Origin: FEN-1297 sp964498065
GTDB lineage: Bacteria > Bacteroidota > Ignavibacteria > Ignavibacteriales > Ignavibacteriaceae
Reading direction: 5' to 3'
Assembly: GCA_964498065.1 (NCBI GenBank)
Contig: CAZCFZ010000016.1
Coordinates: 10,284 to 74,283, forward strand
DNA: 64,000 nucleotides
Part shown: positions 42,684 to 51,199 of the stretch, one piece after another
Layout of the letters: every line of letters starts with the position of its first letter
How positions within the stretch are numbered: the stretch's first letter is position 1
The notes under the pieces: generated by a model
The model's database searches: none
What the model was told of the DNA's origin: nothing
What the model saw: the letters and a program-made list of their open reading frames with translations, nothing else
Position numbers and translations under genes: made by a program

Positions 42684-43436
42684 CTATTTAAATATTCCCG
42701 ATTCGGCAACCCGCCATAATTTTTGACATGGAAATCTGTTTTCATACAAGGCTCGGCCTATTATTACTGAGTCAATACCTAACGGCATTAAATTTTGGAC
42801 ATCCATAAGCTCATCTTTATTTCTAATTCCGCCGGATAATGTAACTTTTGTATTTGTTATTTCAGCAACTTCTTTTGAATAAATCAGGTTTGGACCTCCG
42901 AGAATTCCATTACGAAGTACATCGGTTACTATAAATCTTTCAACACCAACATCTGACATTTTTTTTGCAAAATCTTTATAAAATATTCCGGTTTTGATTT
43001 TCCTTCCTTTAATTACCAATTGTTCATCTATTATATCCAGCGAGATTGAAATTTTTGTAGGTCCGTATTTTTCAAATATTTTTTTAAATATTTCAGGTTT
43101 TTCAATAGCAATTGTGCTCATTACCAATCTGCTTATGCCGGTAGACATAATTAAATCTACATCGTCTAGTCCTCTTATACCGCCGGCATATTGAACCGGA
43201 ATAATAACCGATTCACAGATTTCTTTTATTATAGGTAAATTTTTATGGCTATGTTCGGCTGCTGCATCAAAATCTACAATATGCAGAAATTTAGCATTTT
43301 CAGCTCGCCAAATTTTTGCCATTTCCACCGGATCACTGTCATATTCTTTGCAATTAAGTTCCGGAATACCTTGTACAACTCTAACAGTTCTGCCGTGTTT
43401 TATATCAATGGAAGGAATAACTAATAAATATCCCAT
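42684..43436 (-). CDS. hisA: HisA homologue (ProFAR isomerase-like TIM barrel)
   Basis: The 250-residue TIM barrel follows HisA: PSIDIKHGRTVRVVQG at residues 8-23 (with the first catalytic Asp), FLHIVDFDAA near 51, QYAGGIRGLDDVDLIMSTGISRLVMST near 82-108 and SISLDIID near 130 (second catalytic Asp). TLSGGIRNKDEL and IIGRALYENRF close the barrel. It stands apart from any his operon, next to cNMP-binding and Usp genes. Some residues differ from the standard pattern (HGRT where KDGK/C is usual), so it may be the organism's true HisA or a divergent paralogue. Confidence 0.78.
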   Translation of the reverse strand: MGYLLVIPSIDIKHGRTVRVVQGIPELNCKEYDSDPVEMAKIWRAENAKFLHIVDFDAAAEHSHKNLPIIKEICESVIIPVQYAGGIRGLDDVDLIMSTGISRLVMSTIAIEKPEIFKKIFEKYGPTKISISLDIIDEQLVIKGRKIKTGIFYKDFAKKMSDVGVERFIVTDVLRNGILGGPNLIYSKEVAEITNTKVTLSGGIRNKDELMDVQNLMPLGIDSVIIGRALYENRFPCQKLWRVAESGIFK

Positions 43437-43451
43437 AAATCAGTTTTCTCT

Positions 43452-43481
43452 AATCTATTTTTAGAAAATAAAATTTGCCAA
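43452..43481 (-). promoter_or_regulatory. Possible promoter of the hisA-like/cNMP/Usp operon
   Basis: On the minus strand TTGGCA (43481-43476), 18 bases, and TAGATT (43457-43452), about 16 bases before the ATG at 43436. The boxes match four or five consensus bases and the spacing is slightly long. A weak prediction. Confidence 0.35.
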
Positions 43482-43628
43482 ATAAATGATTTAATTTCTA
43501 TATTTTATAAAATAATGAATTAGAGCTTAAAAACAAAGATATTTAAACAATCGTTTTATATTGCAAAAATTCTATTGTTAAAACCTGGATTCTAAGAGCA
43601 TTTTTATATGTGTAAATATTATTAAATT

Positions 43629-43650
43629 TGGATTTAATTCCTTAAATCCA
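43629..43650. promoter_or_regulatory. Perfect inverted repeat upstream of hydrolase-bioY
   Basis: tggatttaa (43629-43637) and ttaaatcca (43642-43650) are perfect 9-bp arms separated by four bases, about 60 bases before the hydrolase ATG. This could be an operator for a dimeric repressor. It has no T-tract and the composition is wrong for a terminator. There is no match that I can see to a BirA box. Confidence 0.45.
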
Positions 43651-43712
43651 TATGTACTTAATATATTCATTTTCCTTGACTTTTCACGCTATAATAAGCA
43701 TATTTAAATTAA

Positions 43713-44546
43713 ATGACCAAAAATTTTATCCTAATCACAAGTCGAAGTGAAAAGTTAAGAATTACGGCCTTTGGTATTCAAAACTATAAATTATCACCTT
43801 GTTTAATATTTATTCATGGATTTAAAGGATTTAAGGATTGGGGATTTGGTCCATATATAGGAAATTATTTTGCAAATAATGGTTTTTTTGTTCTTACGTT
43901 TAATTTTTCTCATAATGGAGTGGGGGATAGTTTAACAGAATTTATTGAGTTTGATAAATTTGCAAATAATACATTTTCTTTAGAAATTAGTGAACTTTCT
44001 GAATTGATTTCTGCATATTTAAAAGGTTTTTTCGGAAAAACAGAGAATAAAAAAATCGGACTATTAGGTCACAGTAGAGGCGGAGCAATTGCCTTGTTAA
44101 CAGCAAGACAAAGAAAAGAGATCAATGCGGTAGCTGTTTGGTCTTCAGTTTCAAAACTTGACAGATATTCGGAACGCCAAAAGAAAAAGTGGAGGGAAAG
44201 CGGCGTTTTTGAAGTATTTAATTCGAGAACGAAACAAAAAATGAGTTTAAATATTTCATTATTAAATGATATTGAAGAGAATAATGATAATTTGTTAAAT
44301 ATTAAAAAGGCGGTAAAAGAATTAAATAGACCTCTTTTTATTGCGCATGGTGAAGAAGATTTAGCTGTTCCGATTACCGAGGGAGAATTACTTTTTAAAT
44401 GGTCTGATAAAAACTTAACGGAGTTATTTAGAATCAAAGAAACAGGTCATACATTTAATATTAAGCATCCATTTGAAGGAAGCAATCCTAAATTTGAAAT
44501 GTTGTTGGATAAAACAAACGGATTTTACAAAAACAATTTAATCTGA
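43713..44546 (+). CDS. Alpha/beta hydrolase
   Basis: The 277-residue protein has the canonical fold: FIHGFKGFKDWG near residue 38 (oxyanion loop), the nucleophile elbow LLGHSRGGAIALL with Ser ~121, an acidic residue in AHGEEDLAVP near 215, and the histidine in ETGHTF near 249. The substrate (ester, lipid or peptide) is unknown. It ends 8 bases before bioY, so the two are cotranscribed; a link with biotin precursors (as with BioH esterases) is possible but unproven. Confidence 0.87.
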   Translation: MTKNFILITSRSEKLRITAFGIQNYKLSPCLIFIHGFKGFKDWGFGPYIGNYFANNGFFVLTFNFSHNGVGDSLTEFIEFDKFANNTFSLEISELSELISAYLKGFFGKTENKKIGLLGHSRGGAIALLTARQRKEINAVAVWSSVSKLDRYSERQKKKWRESGVFEVFNSRTKQKMSLNISLLNDIEENNDNLLNIKKAVKELNRPLFIAHGEEDLAVPITEGELLFKWSDKNLTELFRIKETGHTFNIKHPFEGSNPKFEMLLDKTNGFYKNNLI

Positions 44547-44554
44547 GGAAAGTT

Positions 44555-45145
44555 ATGTCAACAAATGAAAATATTAATTCAAATAAATTTTTGGAATTAA
44601 TTAGTAAAGCAAATTCATCTAAATTATTTTGGATTTTATCTTTTTCAGTACTTACAGCGGTCGCTGCCCAAATTACCGTTCCTGTAAAACCGGTTCCGTT
44701 TACATTACAAACTATGATTGTTGTTTTAGCCGGCGCATTTTTAGGTGCAAAGAATGGAGCGTATAGTCAAATTATTTATTTAATATTAGGCTGTATCGGC
44801 CTTCCGGTTTTTGCGCAGATTCCTGATCCGGCAATCGGAATTGCAAGATTATTGGGTCCTACAGGCGGCTATTTATTGGCATTTCCTATTGCTGCTTTTG
44901 TTACTGGTTATTTAATCGAAAAAAATAAAAAATATTTAAGAGTTGTAGCTTCAATGTTTGCGGGAAGTATTATAATTCTAATTATCGGTTCTTTTTACTT
45001 TGGCTCCATATACCTACATAATATAAAAGAAGCACTTATTTCCGGCGCCGTTGTATTTTCTGTTTGGGAGGTTGTAAAAGTTTTTGCCGCAGCAAGTATT
45101 TTTTGGGGAATATCAAAGAGGTTTTCCAAAATGCCTAATAAATAA
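44555..45145 (+). CDS. bioY: Biotin transporter BioY
   Basis: BioY is the substrate-specific membrane subunit of the biotin ECF transporter. The 196-residue product has six hydrophobic segments and the family hallmark VPVKPVPFTLQTMIVVLAGA near residue 35, with YLILGCIGLPVF and LLGPTGGYLLAFPIAAF following. A ribosome-binding GAGGAAAG precedes the ATG. No ECF ATPase or T component is in the window, so it may work alone or share an energy-coupling module. A weak AU-rich hairpin overlaps its stop (45141-45166). Confidence 0.95.
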   Translation: MSTNENINSNKFLELISKANSSKLFWILSFSVLTAVAAQITVPVKPVPFTLQTMIVVLAGAFLGAKNGAYSQIIYLILGCIGLPVFAQIPDPAIGIARLLGPTGGYLLAFPIAAFVTGYLIEKNKKYLRVVASMFAGSIIILIIGSFYFGSIYLHNIKEALISGAVVFSVWEVVKVFAAASIFWGISKRFSKMPNK

Positions 45146-45191
45146 GTAATCTTTTGATAACTTATTATTTCTGTTTTATTTAAAGGTTACA

Positions 45192-47192
45192 ATGGATCTA
45201 AAAAATATCGTTTTCACATTAGTTTTTGTCTTTGCAATTAGTCTATTTCTTTGGAGCAGCAGGAAACTTATAAAAGATATGCTTGTTGCTAAAAAGAAAG
45301 ATGACAGATTCGATCATGTAGGCCAAAGAATGAAAAGAGTACTTAAAATTGCTTTTGGACAGACGAAATTACTGCGCGATCTCAAAGCCGGCAGTTTACA
45401 TTTTATAATTTTTTGGGGATTTATTTTATTCCTTTTTGCTGTTGTTGAAGCTTTAATACAAGGTTTTTATTCTCCCTTCACATTTGAATTTCTAGGTCCT
45501 ATTTATTCAATCATAACGATTATTGAAGATGTATTCGGTTTGCTTATAATATTAGCTGTTTTATATGCACTGTATAGGCGATATATAATCCATATTCCCA
45601 GGCTGGAAGTAGAGAAAGCTCATAAAATAGATGCTACGGTAATTTTAATAATGATAATGATGGTTTGCATTGCTATGTTTGGCGAGAATATCTCTTTAAT
45701 TGCAGCACATGGCTTCAAACTAGCTCCTTATGAGGTTCGTCCGATATCCGCTGTTTTAAGTCCTATATTTTTTAAGGGAAATACTTCCAATTCATTCGCC
45801 TTTTTTGAATTTTTCTGGTGGGCGCATATTGTTGTTGTGTTAAGCTTTTTAAATTATCTTCCTTATTCTAAGCATTTGCATGTACTAACATCTATACCAA
45901 ATACATATTTCGCTAATTTGGATCCGGTTAGGAACACGCTTAAACCTTTAAATCTGGAAGATGAAAGTGTTGAAGTATTTGGTGCTGCCGATATTGATCA
46001 ATTATCATGGAAACAAATACTTGACGGATATACATGTACGGAATGCGGTAGATGTACTGCTGCATGCCCTGCAGCTACAGTAGGGAAATCATTGTCTCCT
46101 AGAAAAATAATGGTAGATATAAGACAAAGGACTAAAGATAAGGCGCCTCTTTTGGCAAATGGAATAACTGAAGGAGATGTTTTTGAGAAAACTCTGGTGC
46201 ACGATTATATTAGCGATCCGGAATTGTGGCAATGCACAACTTGTATGGCTTGCGTTCAAGAGTGTCCTGTTATGATTGAACATATTGATTCTATTGTTGA
46301 TTTGCGAAGGAATCTTGTATTAACGGAATCCCGCTTCCCGTCGAATCTTAATAGTGTATTTAAAAGTTTGGAAACTAATTTTACACCATGGGCTTTCAAT
46401 CAAGCTGATCGTGCTGAGTGGGCTGAGGGCATGAATATTAAAACCATGGCGGAAGATTCAAATTGCGATATCCTGTTTTGGGTCGGTTGTGCAGGTTCTT
46501 ATGATAATCGTTATAAAAAAGTTACAAAAGCATTTGCATCTATTATGCAAAAAGCTAATATTAATTTTAGAATTTTAGGAATTGAAGAAAAATGTAATGG
46601 AGATACTGCTAGAAGATTAGGTAATGAATATCTTGCTCAAATGCTGATAACGGAAAATATTGAGACCTTAAATAAATACGGCGTAAAAAAAATTGTAACA
46701 GCGTGTCCTCATTGTTTTCATTCCTTGGGAAATGAGTACAAATTATTCGGCGGAAATTTTGAAGTTTTACATCATACACAATTAATTCATCAACTGCTTA
46801 ATGAGGGAAAAATAGAATTAAAAGATTCTTCGATTAGCGAAAAAGTAACCTATCACGATTCATGTTATTTGGGTCGTTATAATCACGTTTTTGATTCTCC
46901 GAGAGAATCTCTTAAAAAAATCAATGGATTAAAATTCATTGAAATGCAAAGAAACCTGACAAGGGGATTTTGCTGCGGAGCAGGAGGCGGGAGAATGTTT
47001 TTGGAAGATGAGGAAGGAGGAAGAATTAATCTTGAGAGAACTAAAGAGGCTTTGGAAACGAATGCAAACACAGTCGCGTCGGCTTGCCCGTTTTGCATGA
47101 CTATGTTAACTGACGGTGTAAAGCATTTTGAAAAATCGGAAGTAGTGGAAGTAAAAGATATAGCAGAGATCATTCTCGAGAATTCTAAATAA
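45192..47192 (+). CDS. Membrane-anchored Fe-S oxidoreductase, HdrD/GlpC-like with NarI-type anchor
   Basis: The 666-residue protein combines three parts. Residues ~1-250 hold five or six hydrophobic helices with histidines (AHGFKLAPYE, WWAHIVVV), like a nitrate-reductase-gamma (NarI) cytochrome b anchor. Near 280 and 347 are two 4Fe-4S motifs, CTECGRCTAACP and CTTCMACVQECP. The C-terminal half (~440-640) has two CCG-type segments with VGCAGS, TACPHCFH, SCYLGRYN, RGFCCGAGGGRMF and ACPFCMTM, which in HdrB/HdrD bind a noncubane cluster. Such proteins link heterodisulfide, glycerol-3-phosphate or ETF electrons to the quinone pool; the partner is not in this window. Cysteines appear complete. Confidence 0.9.
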   Translation: MDLKNIVFTLVFVFAISLFLWSSRKLIKDMLVAKKKDDRFDHVGQRMKRVLKIAFGQTKLLRDLKAGSLHFIIFWGFILFLFAVVEALIQGFYSPFTFEFLGPIYSIITIIEDVFGLLIILAVLYALYRRYIIHIPRLEVEKAHKIDATVILIMIMMVCIAMFGENISLIAAHGFKLAPYEVRPISAVLSPIFFKGNTSNSFAFFEFFWWAHIVVVLSFLNYLPYSKHLHVLTSIPNTYFANLDPVRNTLKPLNLEDESVEVFGAADIDQLSWKQILDGYTCTECGRCTAACPAATVGKSLSPRKIMVDIRQRTKDKAPLLANGITEGDVFEKTLVHDYISDPELWQCTTCMACVQECPVMIEHIDSIVDLRRNLVLTESRFPSNLNSVFKSLETNFTPWAFNQADRAEWAEGMNIKTMAEDSNCDILFWVGCAGSYDNRYKKVTKAFASIMQKANINFRILGIEEKCNGDTARRLGNEYLAQMLITENIETLNKYGVKKIVTACPHCFHSLGNEYKLFGGNFEVLHHTQLIHQLLNEGKIELKDSSISEKVTYHDSCYLGRYNHVFDSPRESLKKINGLKFIEMQRNLTRGFCCGAGGGRMFLEDEEGGRINLERTKEALETNANTVASACPFCMTMLTDGVKHFEKSEVVEVKDIAEIILENSK

Positions 47193-47226
47193 CTAAATTT
47201 ATTAACTTATTTTTTAGGAGGTTTAA

Positions 47227-47424
47227 ATGGATAAATTTGAGAGCTTACTACAATCAGTAAAAAATTTGGAAGCTGATTTTGAGAAGTTCTATATTAAAGG
47301 ACAAGCAGCGGCCGGAACCCGTTTACGTAAGGGTTTGAGCGATTTAAGAAAACAATCGCAAGAAGTCAGAAAAGACGTTCAGGAAGTTAAAGCTCAAAGA
47401 AAAGCTAATAAGGCAACACAATAA
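47227..47424 (+). CDS. Histone H1-like (Hc1-type) DNA-binding peptide
   Basis: The 65-residue, lysine/arginine-rich peptide (KFESLLQSVKNLEADFEKFY, then TRLRKGLSDLRKQSQEVRKD) matches the small histone H1-like family of Bacteroidota and relatives, which probably bind DNA. It is helical, cytoplasmic and has no cysteine. An AGGAGG precedes its ATG by 6 bases, a strong ribosome-binding site that fits an abundant protein. It is closed by a terminator. Confidence 0.9.
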   Translation: MDKFESLLQSVKNLEADFEKFYIKGQAAAGTRLRKGLSDLRKQSQEVRKDVQEVKAQRKANKATQ

Positions 47425-47446
47425 TTACATTTCACTTTTCATTTAG

Positions 47447-47484
47447 GGCTGGGTTATTTATAATAGCTCAGCCTTATTTTTTTA
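47447..47484 (+). terminator. Rho-independent terminator after the histone-like gene
   Basis: A 12-bp stem (47447-47458 with 47462-47473, two G-U pairs) with a 3-base loop is followed by a T-rich tract ttattttttta. Confidence 0.85.
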
Positions 47485-47487
47485 TTT

Positions 47488-48678
47488 ATGAACAAATTAC
47501 TAATCCTTATTCCGATTCTCTTGAGTCCGTATTTTTTCCAGCTAGGTGGTGATAATTATTGTAAAAAAGAAGATATCTCCAGGAAAGACTCAATTGCCAC
47601 TATTACTATTTCCGTAGTCGGCGATTTAATGTGCCATTCGGTAGAATTTAAATATGCCAGAACAGCTTCTGACAGTTTTAATTTCAACCCGTTTTTTAAA
47701 TATATAAAACCATACTTACAAAAATCGGATTTTTTATTCGGTAACTTGGAAACGGTTCTTGCCGGTAAAGAGAAGGGGTATACGGGATATCCTGATTTTA
47801 ATTCTCCAAGTCAATTTCTTGCTCCCATTAAAAATGTAGGTTTCAATTTAATCACTACAGCAAATAATCATGCGCTGGATAAAGGCAGCAAGGGACTGTT
47901 GCGAACTATAGAAGAGCTAAAAAAATATGATTTAAATTATGAAGGAACTTTTTCTTCAAAGGAGGATAGGGATTCTATTAGAATTTACAATATAAAAGGA
48001 ATAAAAACATCTTTTCTCGCATATACTTACGGTACTAATGGTCATCCGATTCCTAAGGGCGAAAAATATTTAATCAATATTATCGATACTACTCAGATTA
48101 AAAACGATATATTGAAGGCTAGGAAGGATGGTGCAGAGATTGTTATAGTATATTTTCATTTCGGACAAGAATATGATCGTGCTCCAAGCAAATATCAAAA
48201 AGAAGTTGTAGAGAGAACCATTCAATATGGAGCAGATATAATTATCGGTGGTCATCCACATGTAATACAGCCGGTTAATTTTTTCAAAACAATAAACGGT
48301 AAATTAGACACAGGATTTGTTGCTTATTCAATGGGAAATTTTTTATCCAACCAGAGATGGCGCTATTCGGACGCAGGTGTTGTTTTAACTATCCATCTAA
48401 CTAAAAATTTTAGTACAGATTCTATTTATATTTCCAGAGTTTCATATTTACCGACATGGGTATTTAAAGGAAAAACTAAACTTGGAAATGAATATTTGAT
48501 ATTACCTGCACAATTAATTCCCGCAGATACTTCTTTAACTTTTCTAGATAGTTCTGATAAATTCAAAATGGAGCAAGCATTTAGCGACACAAGGAATATT
48601 TTATCAAAATATACTCAACACATTTTTTTACAAACACTTAACAATAGCATCTTATCTCATAAAATACTGCAAAAATAA
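47488..48678 (+). CDS. CapA-family (poly-gamma-glutamate capsule type) exported metallophosphatase
   Basis: The 396-residue protein starts with a signal or anchor segment (NKLLILIPILLSPYFFQLGG). It then carries the PGA_cap fold: VVGDLMCHSV near residue 53, FGNLETVLAG near 88, FNLITTANNHALDKGSKGL near 118, VIVYFHFGQEYD near 220 and GADIIIGGHPHVIQP near 247. These are metallophosphoesterase-type metal ligands (D, N, H). The family contains CapA of poly-gamma-glutamate capsules, but most members have an unproven function and no capBC genes are near. Confidence 0.9.
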   Translation: MNKLLILIPILLSPYFFQLGGDNYCKKEDISRKDSIATITISVVGDLMCHSVEFKYARTASDSFNFNPFFKYIKPYLQKSDFLFGNLETVLAGKEKGYTGYPDFNSPSQFLAPIKNVGFNLITTANNHALDKGSKGLLRTIEELKKYDLNYEGTFSSKEDRDSIRIYNIKGIKTSFLAYTYGTNGHPIPKGEKYLINIIDTTQIKNDILKARKDGAEIVIVYFHFGQEYDRAPSKYQKEVVERTIQYGADIIIGGHPHVIQPVNFFKTINGKLDTGFVAYSMGNFLSNQRWRYSDAGVVLTIHLTKNFSTDSIYISRVSYLPTWVFKGKTKLGNEYLILPAQLIPADTSLTFLDSSDKFKMEQAFSDTRNILSKYTQHIFLQTLNNSILSHKILQK

Positions 48679-48756
48679 AAATATATATAACCTATCGTAA
48701 ACTTTTAATTTTTATATTATTATTTTTAGAATATCATTTTGGTGAATTATTAATAT

Positions 48757-49743
48757 ATGCTGAAAGTTGGAAATTTAAATATTGATAAAGCTGTTCTTTT
48801 GGCGCCGATGGAAGATGTTACGGATATTTCTTTCCGATTGGTTTGTAAAGAACTTGGAGCAGATATAGTTTACACAGAATTTGTTAATTCCGAGGGATTG
48901 GTACGTTCATCCGAAAAAACTCATAAAAAGCTGGAAATTTGTGAAGAGGAAAGACCTGTCGGTATTCAAATATACGGCGGGGCAATTGAATCAATGATTG
49001 GTGCGGCAAAAATTGCCGAAAAAGAAAATCCTGATCTTATTGATATAAATGCAGGATGCTGGGTTAAAAATGTTGTTGGAAATGGTGCAGGTGCCGGTTT
49101 ATTGAAAGACCCTCCTTATATGCAGGAACTTGTAAAAGGTGTTGTAGATACTGTTAATCTGCCTGTAACTGTTAAAACACGCCTGGGCTGGGATAATAAT
49201 AATATAAAAATTTTAGAAGTTGCCAGGAGAATGCAAGATGTAGGCGTAAAAGCTTTAACAATTCATTGCCGAACCAGAGCAATGGGACATAAGGGCGATG
49301 CTGATTGGAGCTGGGTTCCCAGAATTAAGGAAGTTGTAAATATTCCGGTTATTCTTAATGGAAATGTATTAACTGCTGAGGATGTAAAAAAGGCATTTGA
49401 TGAAACCGGTGCAGATGGTGTTATGATAGCGCGCGGAGCAATTGGAAATCCTTGGATTTTTACTGAAGCGAAAGAATTACTAAATAATGGAATCATCTCA
49501 ACAGTTATTGATGAAGAAGTAAGAATAAGAACTTGTCTAAGACATTTGCATTTAGCTATTAAAATAAAAGGGGAAAGAAGAGCTGTACTTGAACATCGTA
49601 AATTTTACTCGGGCTATCTCAAGGGATTACATAATGTTTCCCGCATAAGAAATTTATTGATGCAGGTTTATGACTTTAAATCTGTGGAAGACATATTGCT
49701 TAAATATTTGGATGAATTGGAACACTTTAAAGTAACAGCATAA
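48757..49743 (+). CDS. dusB: tRNA-dihydrouridine synthase
   Basis: Dus reduces uridines in tRNA D-loops with FMN and NADPH. The 328-residue TIM barrel has LLAPMEDVTDISFRLVCKELGAD near residue 15, GIQIYGG near 70, and the catalytic-cysteine motif INAGCWVKNVVGNGAGAGLL near 92, where family members usually have NxGCP; the cysteine is kept. It continues with KTRLGWD, IHCRTRAMGHKG near 168 and RGAIGNPW near 232. Closest to DusB; the exact paralogue assignment is tentative. Confidence 0.93.
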   Translation: MLKVGNLNIDKAVLLAPMEDVTDISFRLVCKELGADIVYTEFVNSEGLVRSSEKTHKKLEICEEERPVGIQIYGGAIESMIGAAKIAEKENPDLIDINAGCWVKNVVGNGAGAGLLKDPPYMQELVKGVVDTVNLPVTVKTRLGWDNNNIKILEVARRMQDVGVKALTIHCRTRAMGHKGDADWSWVPRIKEVVNIPVILNGNVLTAEDVKKAFDETGADGVMIARGAIGNPWIFTEAKELLNNGIISTVIDEEVRIRTCLRHLHLAIKIKGERRAVLEHRKFYSGYLKGLHNVSRIRNLLMQVYDFKSVEDILLKYLDELEHFKVTA

Positions 49744-49785
49744 TCTAAAACTTTACTAATAACATTTATGAAATAGAATTCTAAA

Positions 49786-50394
49786 TTGGGAAAAAACCTT
49801 TCTGATAAAGTTGCTAGAATTATTTCTACTTTATTTGTACCTCCGACATTTACAATAATAATTTTTACATTTTTTGCTTTTAATCTCGAAAATGTTTTAA
49901 GTAAAAAAATTATCACTATCCTTGTTGCATTGATATTCGGATTTTCATTACAAATTATTTTATTTCTCACTTTCAGAAAAAAAGGTAAACTAGTTAATCT
50001 TGATGCTACTATTAAAGAGGAAAGAACTGTTCCATTTTTAATATCGGTTGTTTTTTATGTTATTGGAATTTTAATTTTAATTGCTGCAAAGATTAATATT
50101 CTTTCAATAGCATTCTGGTTTTGCTATATTTCAAATACAATAATTGTAATTCTTATAAATAAATACTGGAAAATTAGTGTACATTCTACAGGTGCTTCCG
50201 GGGCGCTTGCAGCTTTGATATTTGTTACTGGCCCGATCGGATTGTTACTCGGTCTTCTTGTCTTCTTAGTTGGATGGTCGAGAATAAAGCTTAAATGTCA
50301 TAATTTTTTACAAGTTGCAGCGGGAACAATCTTCGGATTTTTTTCAACATATCTGCAAATATTACTTATTTTAAAATGGTTTAGTAAAACTTGA
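49786..50394 (+). CDS. PAP2-like membrane phosphatase homologue
   Basis: A 202-residue protein with about six hydrophobic segments. It resembles PAP2 lipid phosphatases: LDATIKEERTVPFLIS near residue 75 (in place of K-x6-R-P), VHSTGASGALAAL near 133 (PSGH-like) and GWSRIKLKCHNFLQVAAG near 162. The final S-R-x5-H motif ends in Q where an Asp is usual (H-x3-D). The catalytic set is therefore incomplete, and activity is uncertain. Undecaprenyl-phosphate or quinone metabolism would fit its neighbours but is not shown. Start TTG at 49786. Confidence 0.7.
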   Translation: MGKNLSDKVARIISTLFVPPTFTIIIFTFFAFNLENVLSKKIITILVALIFGFSLQIILFLTFRKKGKLVNLDATIKEERTVPFLISVVFYVIGILILIAAKINILSIAFWFCYISNTIIVILINKYWKISVHSTGASGALAALIFVTGPIGLLLGLLVFLVGWSRIKLKCHNFLQVAAGTIFGFFSTYLQILLILKWFSKT

Positions 50395-50436
50395 GTAATT
50401 AATAATTTGAATAAAATAATTTTCTAAATAATAATT

Positions 50437-51189
50437 ATGGAAATGGTAAATTTTTTTGAAGAAAACAATGTGGGTATATTAACTTTAAATAGACCGGAAA
50501 AGCGAAATGCTCTTCATCCTAAAATGGTTAATGAAATAATAAATCAACTTGATATTATAGAGAAAGACGATAATATAAAATTTCTTATAATTACAGGTGA
50601 GGGCAAAAGCTTTTGTGCAGGAGCTGATTTAGCTTATTTAAATGATTTAAGAAATTATTCTTCAACTGAAAACGAAAAAGATTCGGAAGATCTAGCTGAA
50701 TTATTTATGCGTATTTATAAATTTACTAAACCAACTATAGCGGCAGTAAATGGTGCTGCTATTGCAGGCGGATGCGGACTAGCGAGTGTTTGCGATCTTA
50801 TAATAGCAGATAATGTTAATTCCAAATTCGGTTATTCCGAAGTAAAAATTGGATTCATTCCGGCAATTGTATCCATCTTTTTAATAAAAAAAGTAGGCGA
50901 AGGATTTGCAAAAAGACTGCTTTTGACCGGCGAAATTATTGATGCTAAAAAAGCTTTTGATCTCGGGCTGGCAGATTATTTAGCAGACGACGCTTTAGCT
51001 GAAGCAAAAAATCTAGCTGAAAAAATGATAAATAATTCTAGTTTTAGTATGCAGACAACAAAAAAAATGATACAGTCTATTTCAAATTTGGATGTGCAAC
51101 AAGCGGTCAATTATTGTATTAAATTAAATACAATTAGCCGTTCTACCGACGACTTTAAAAATGGACTTAATAATTTCCTAAAAAAATAA
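50437..51189 (+). CDS. Enoyl-CoA hydratase/isomerase (crotonase) family
   Basis: The 250-residue crotonase begins NNVGILTLNRPEKRNALHPKM. The oxyanion-hole segments are GKSFCAGADLAYL near residue 58 and AVNGAAIAGGCGLA near 102. The EVKIGFIPAIVS region near 133 is the form found in methylglutaconyl-CoA hydratase-like and fatty-acid enoyl-CoA hydratases. The substrate cannot be set. It lies 10 bases before apt, in the same direction. Confidence 0.88.
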   Translation: MEMVNFFEENNVGILTLNRPEKRNALHPKMVNEIINQLDIIEKDDNIKFLIITGEGKSFCAGADLAYLNDLRNYSSTENEKDSEDLAELFMRIYKFTKPTIAAVNGAAIAGGCGLASVCDLIIADNVNSKFGYSEVKIGFIPAIVSIFLIKKVGEGFAKRLLLTGEIIDAKKAFDLGLADYLADDALAEAKNLAEKMINNSSFSMQTTKKMIQSISNLDVQQAVNYCIKLNTISRSTDDFKNGLNNFLKK

Positions 51190-51199
51190 CGAGGATAAT

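Noticed and set aside
43676..43695. TTGACT and TATAAT in front of the alpha/beta hydrolase as a promoter
   Set aside because: The two boxes are separated by only 8 bases, far too close for a sigma70 promoter.
47488..48678. Capsule (poly-gamma-glutamate) operon
   Set aside because: Only the CapA-like protein is present; capB and capC homologues are absent and most CapA-family proteins are unrelated to capsules.
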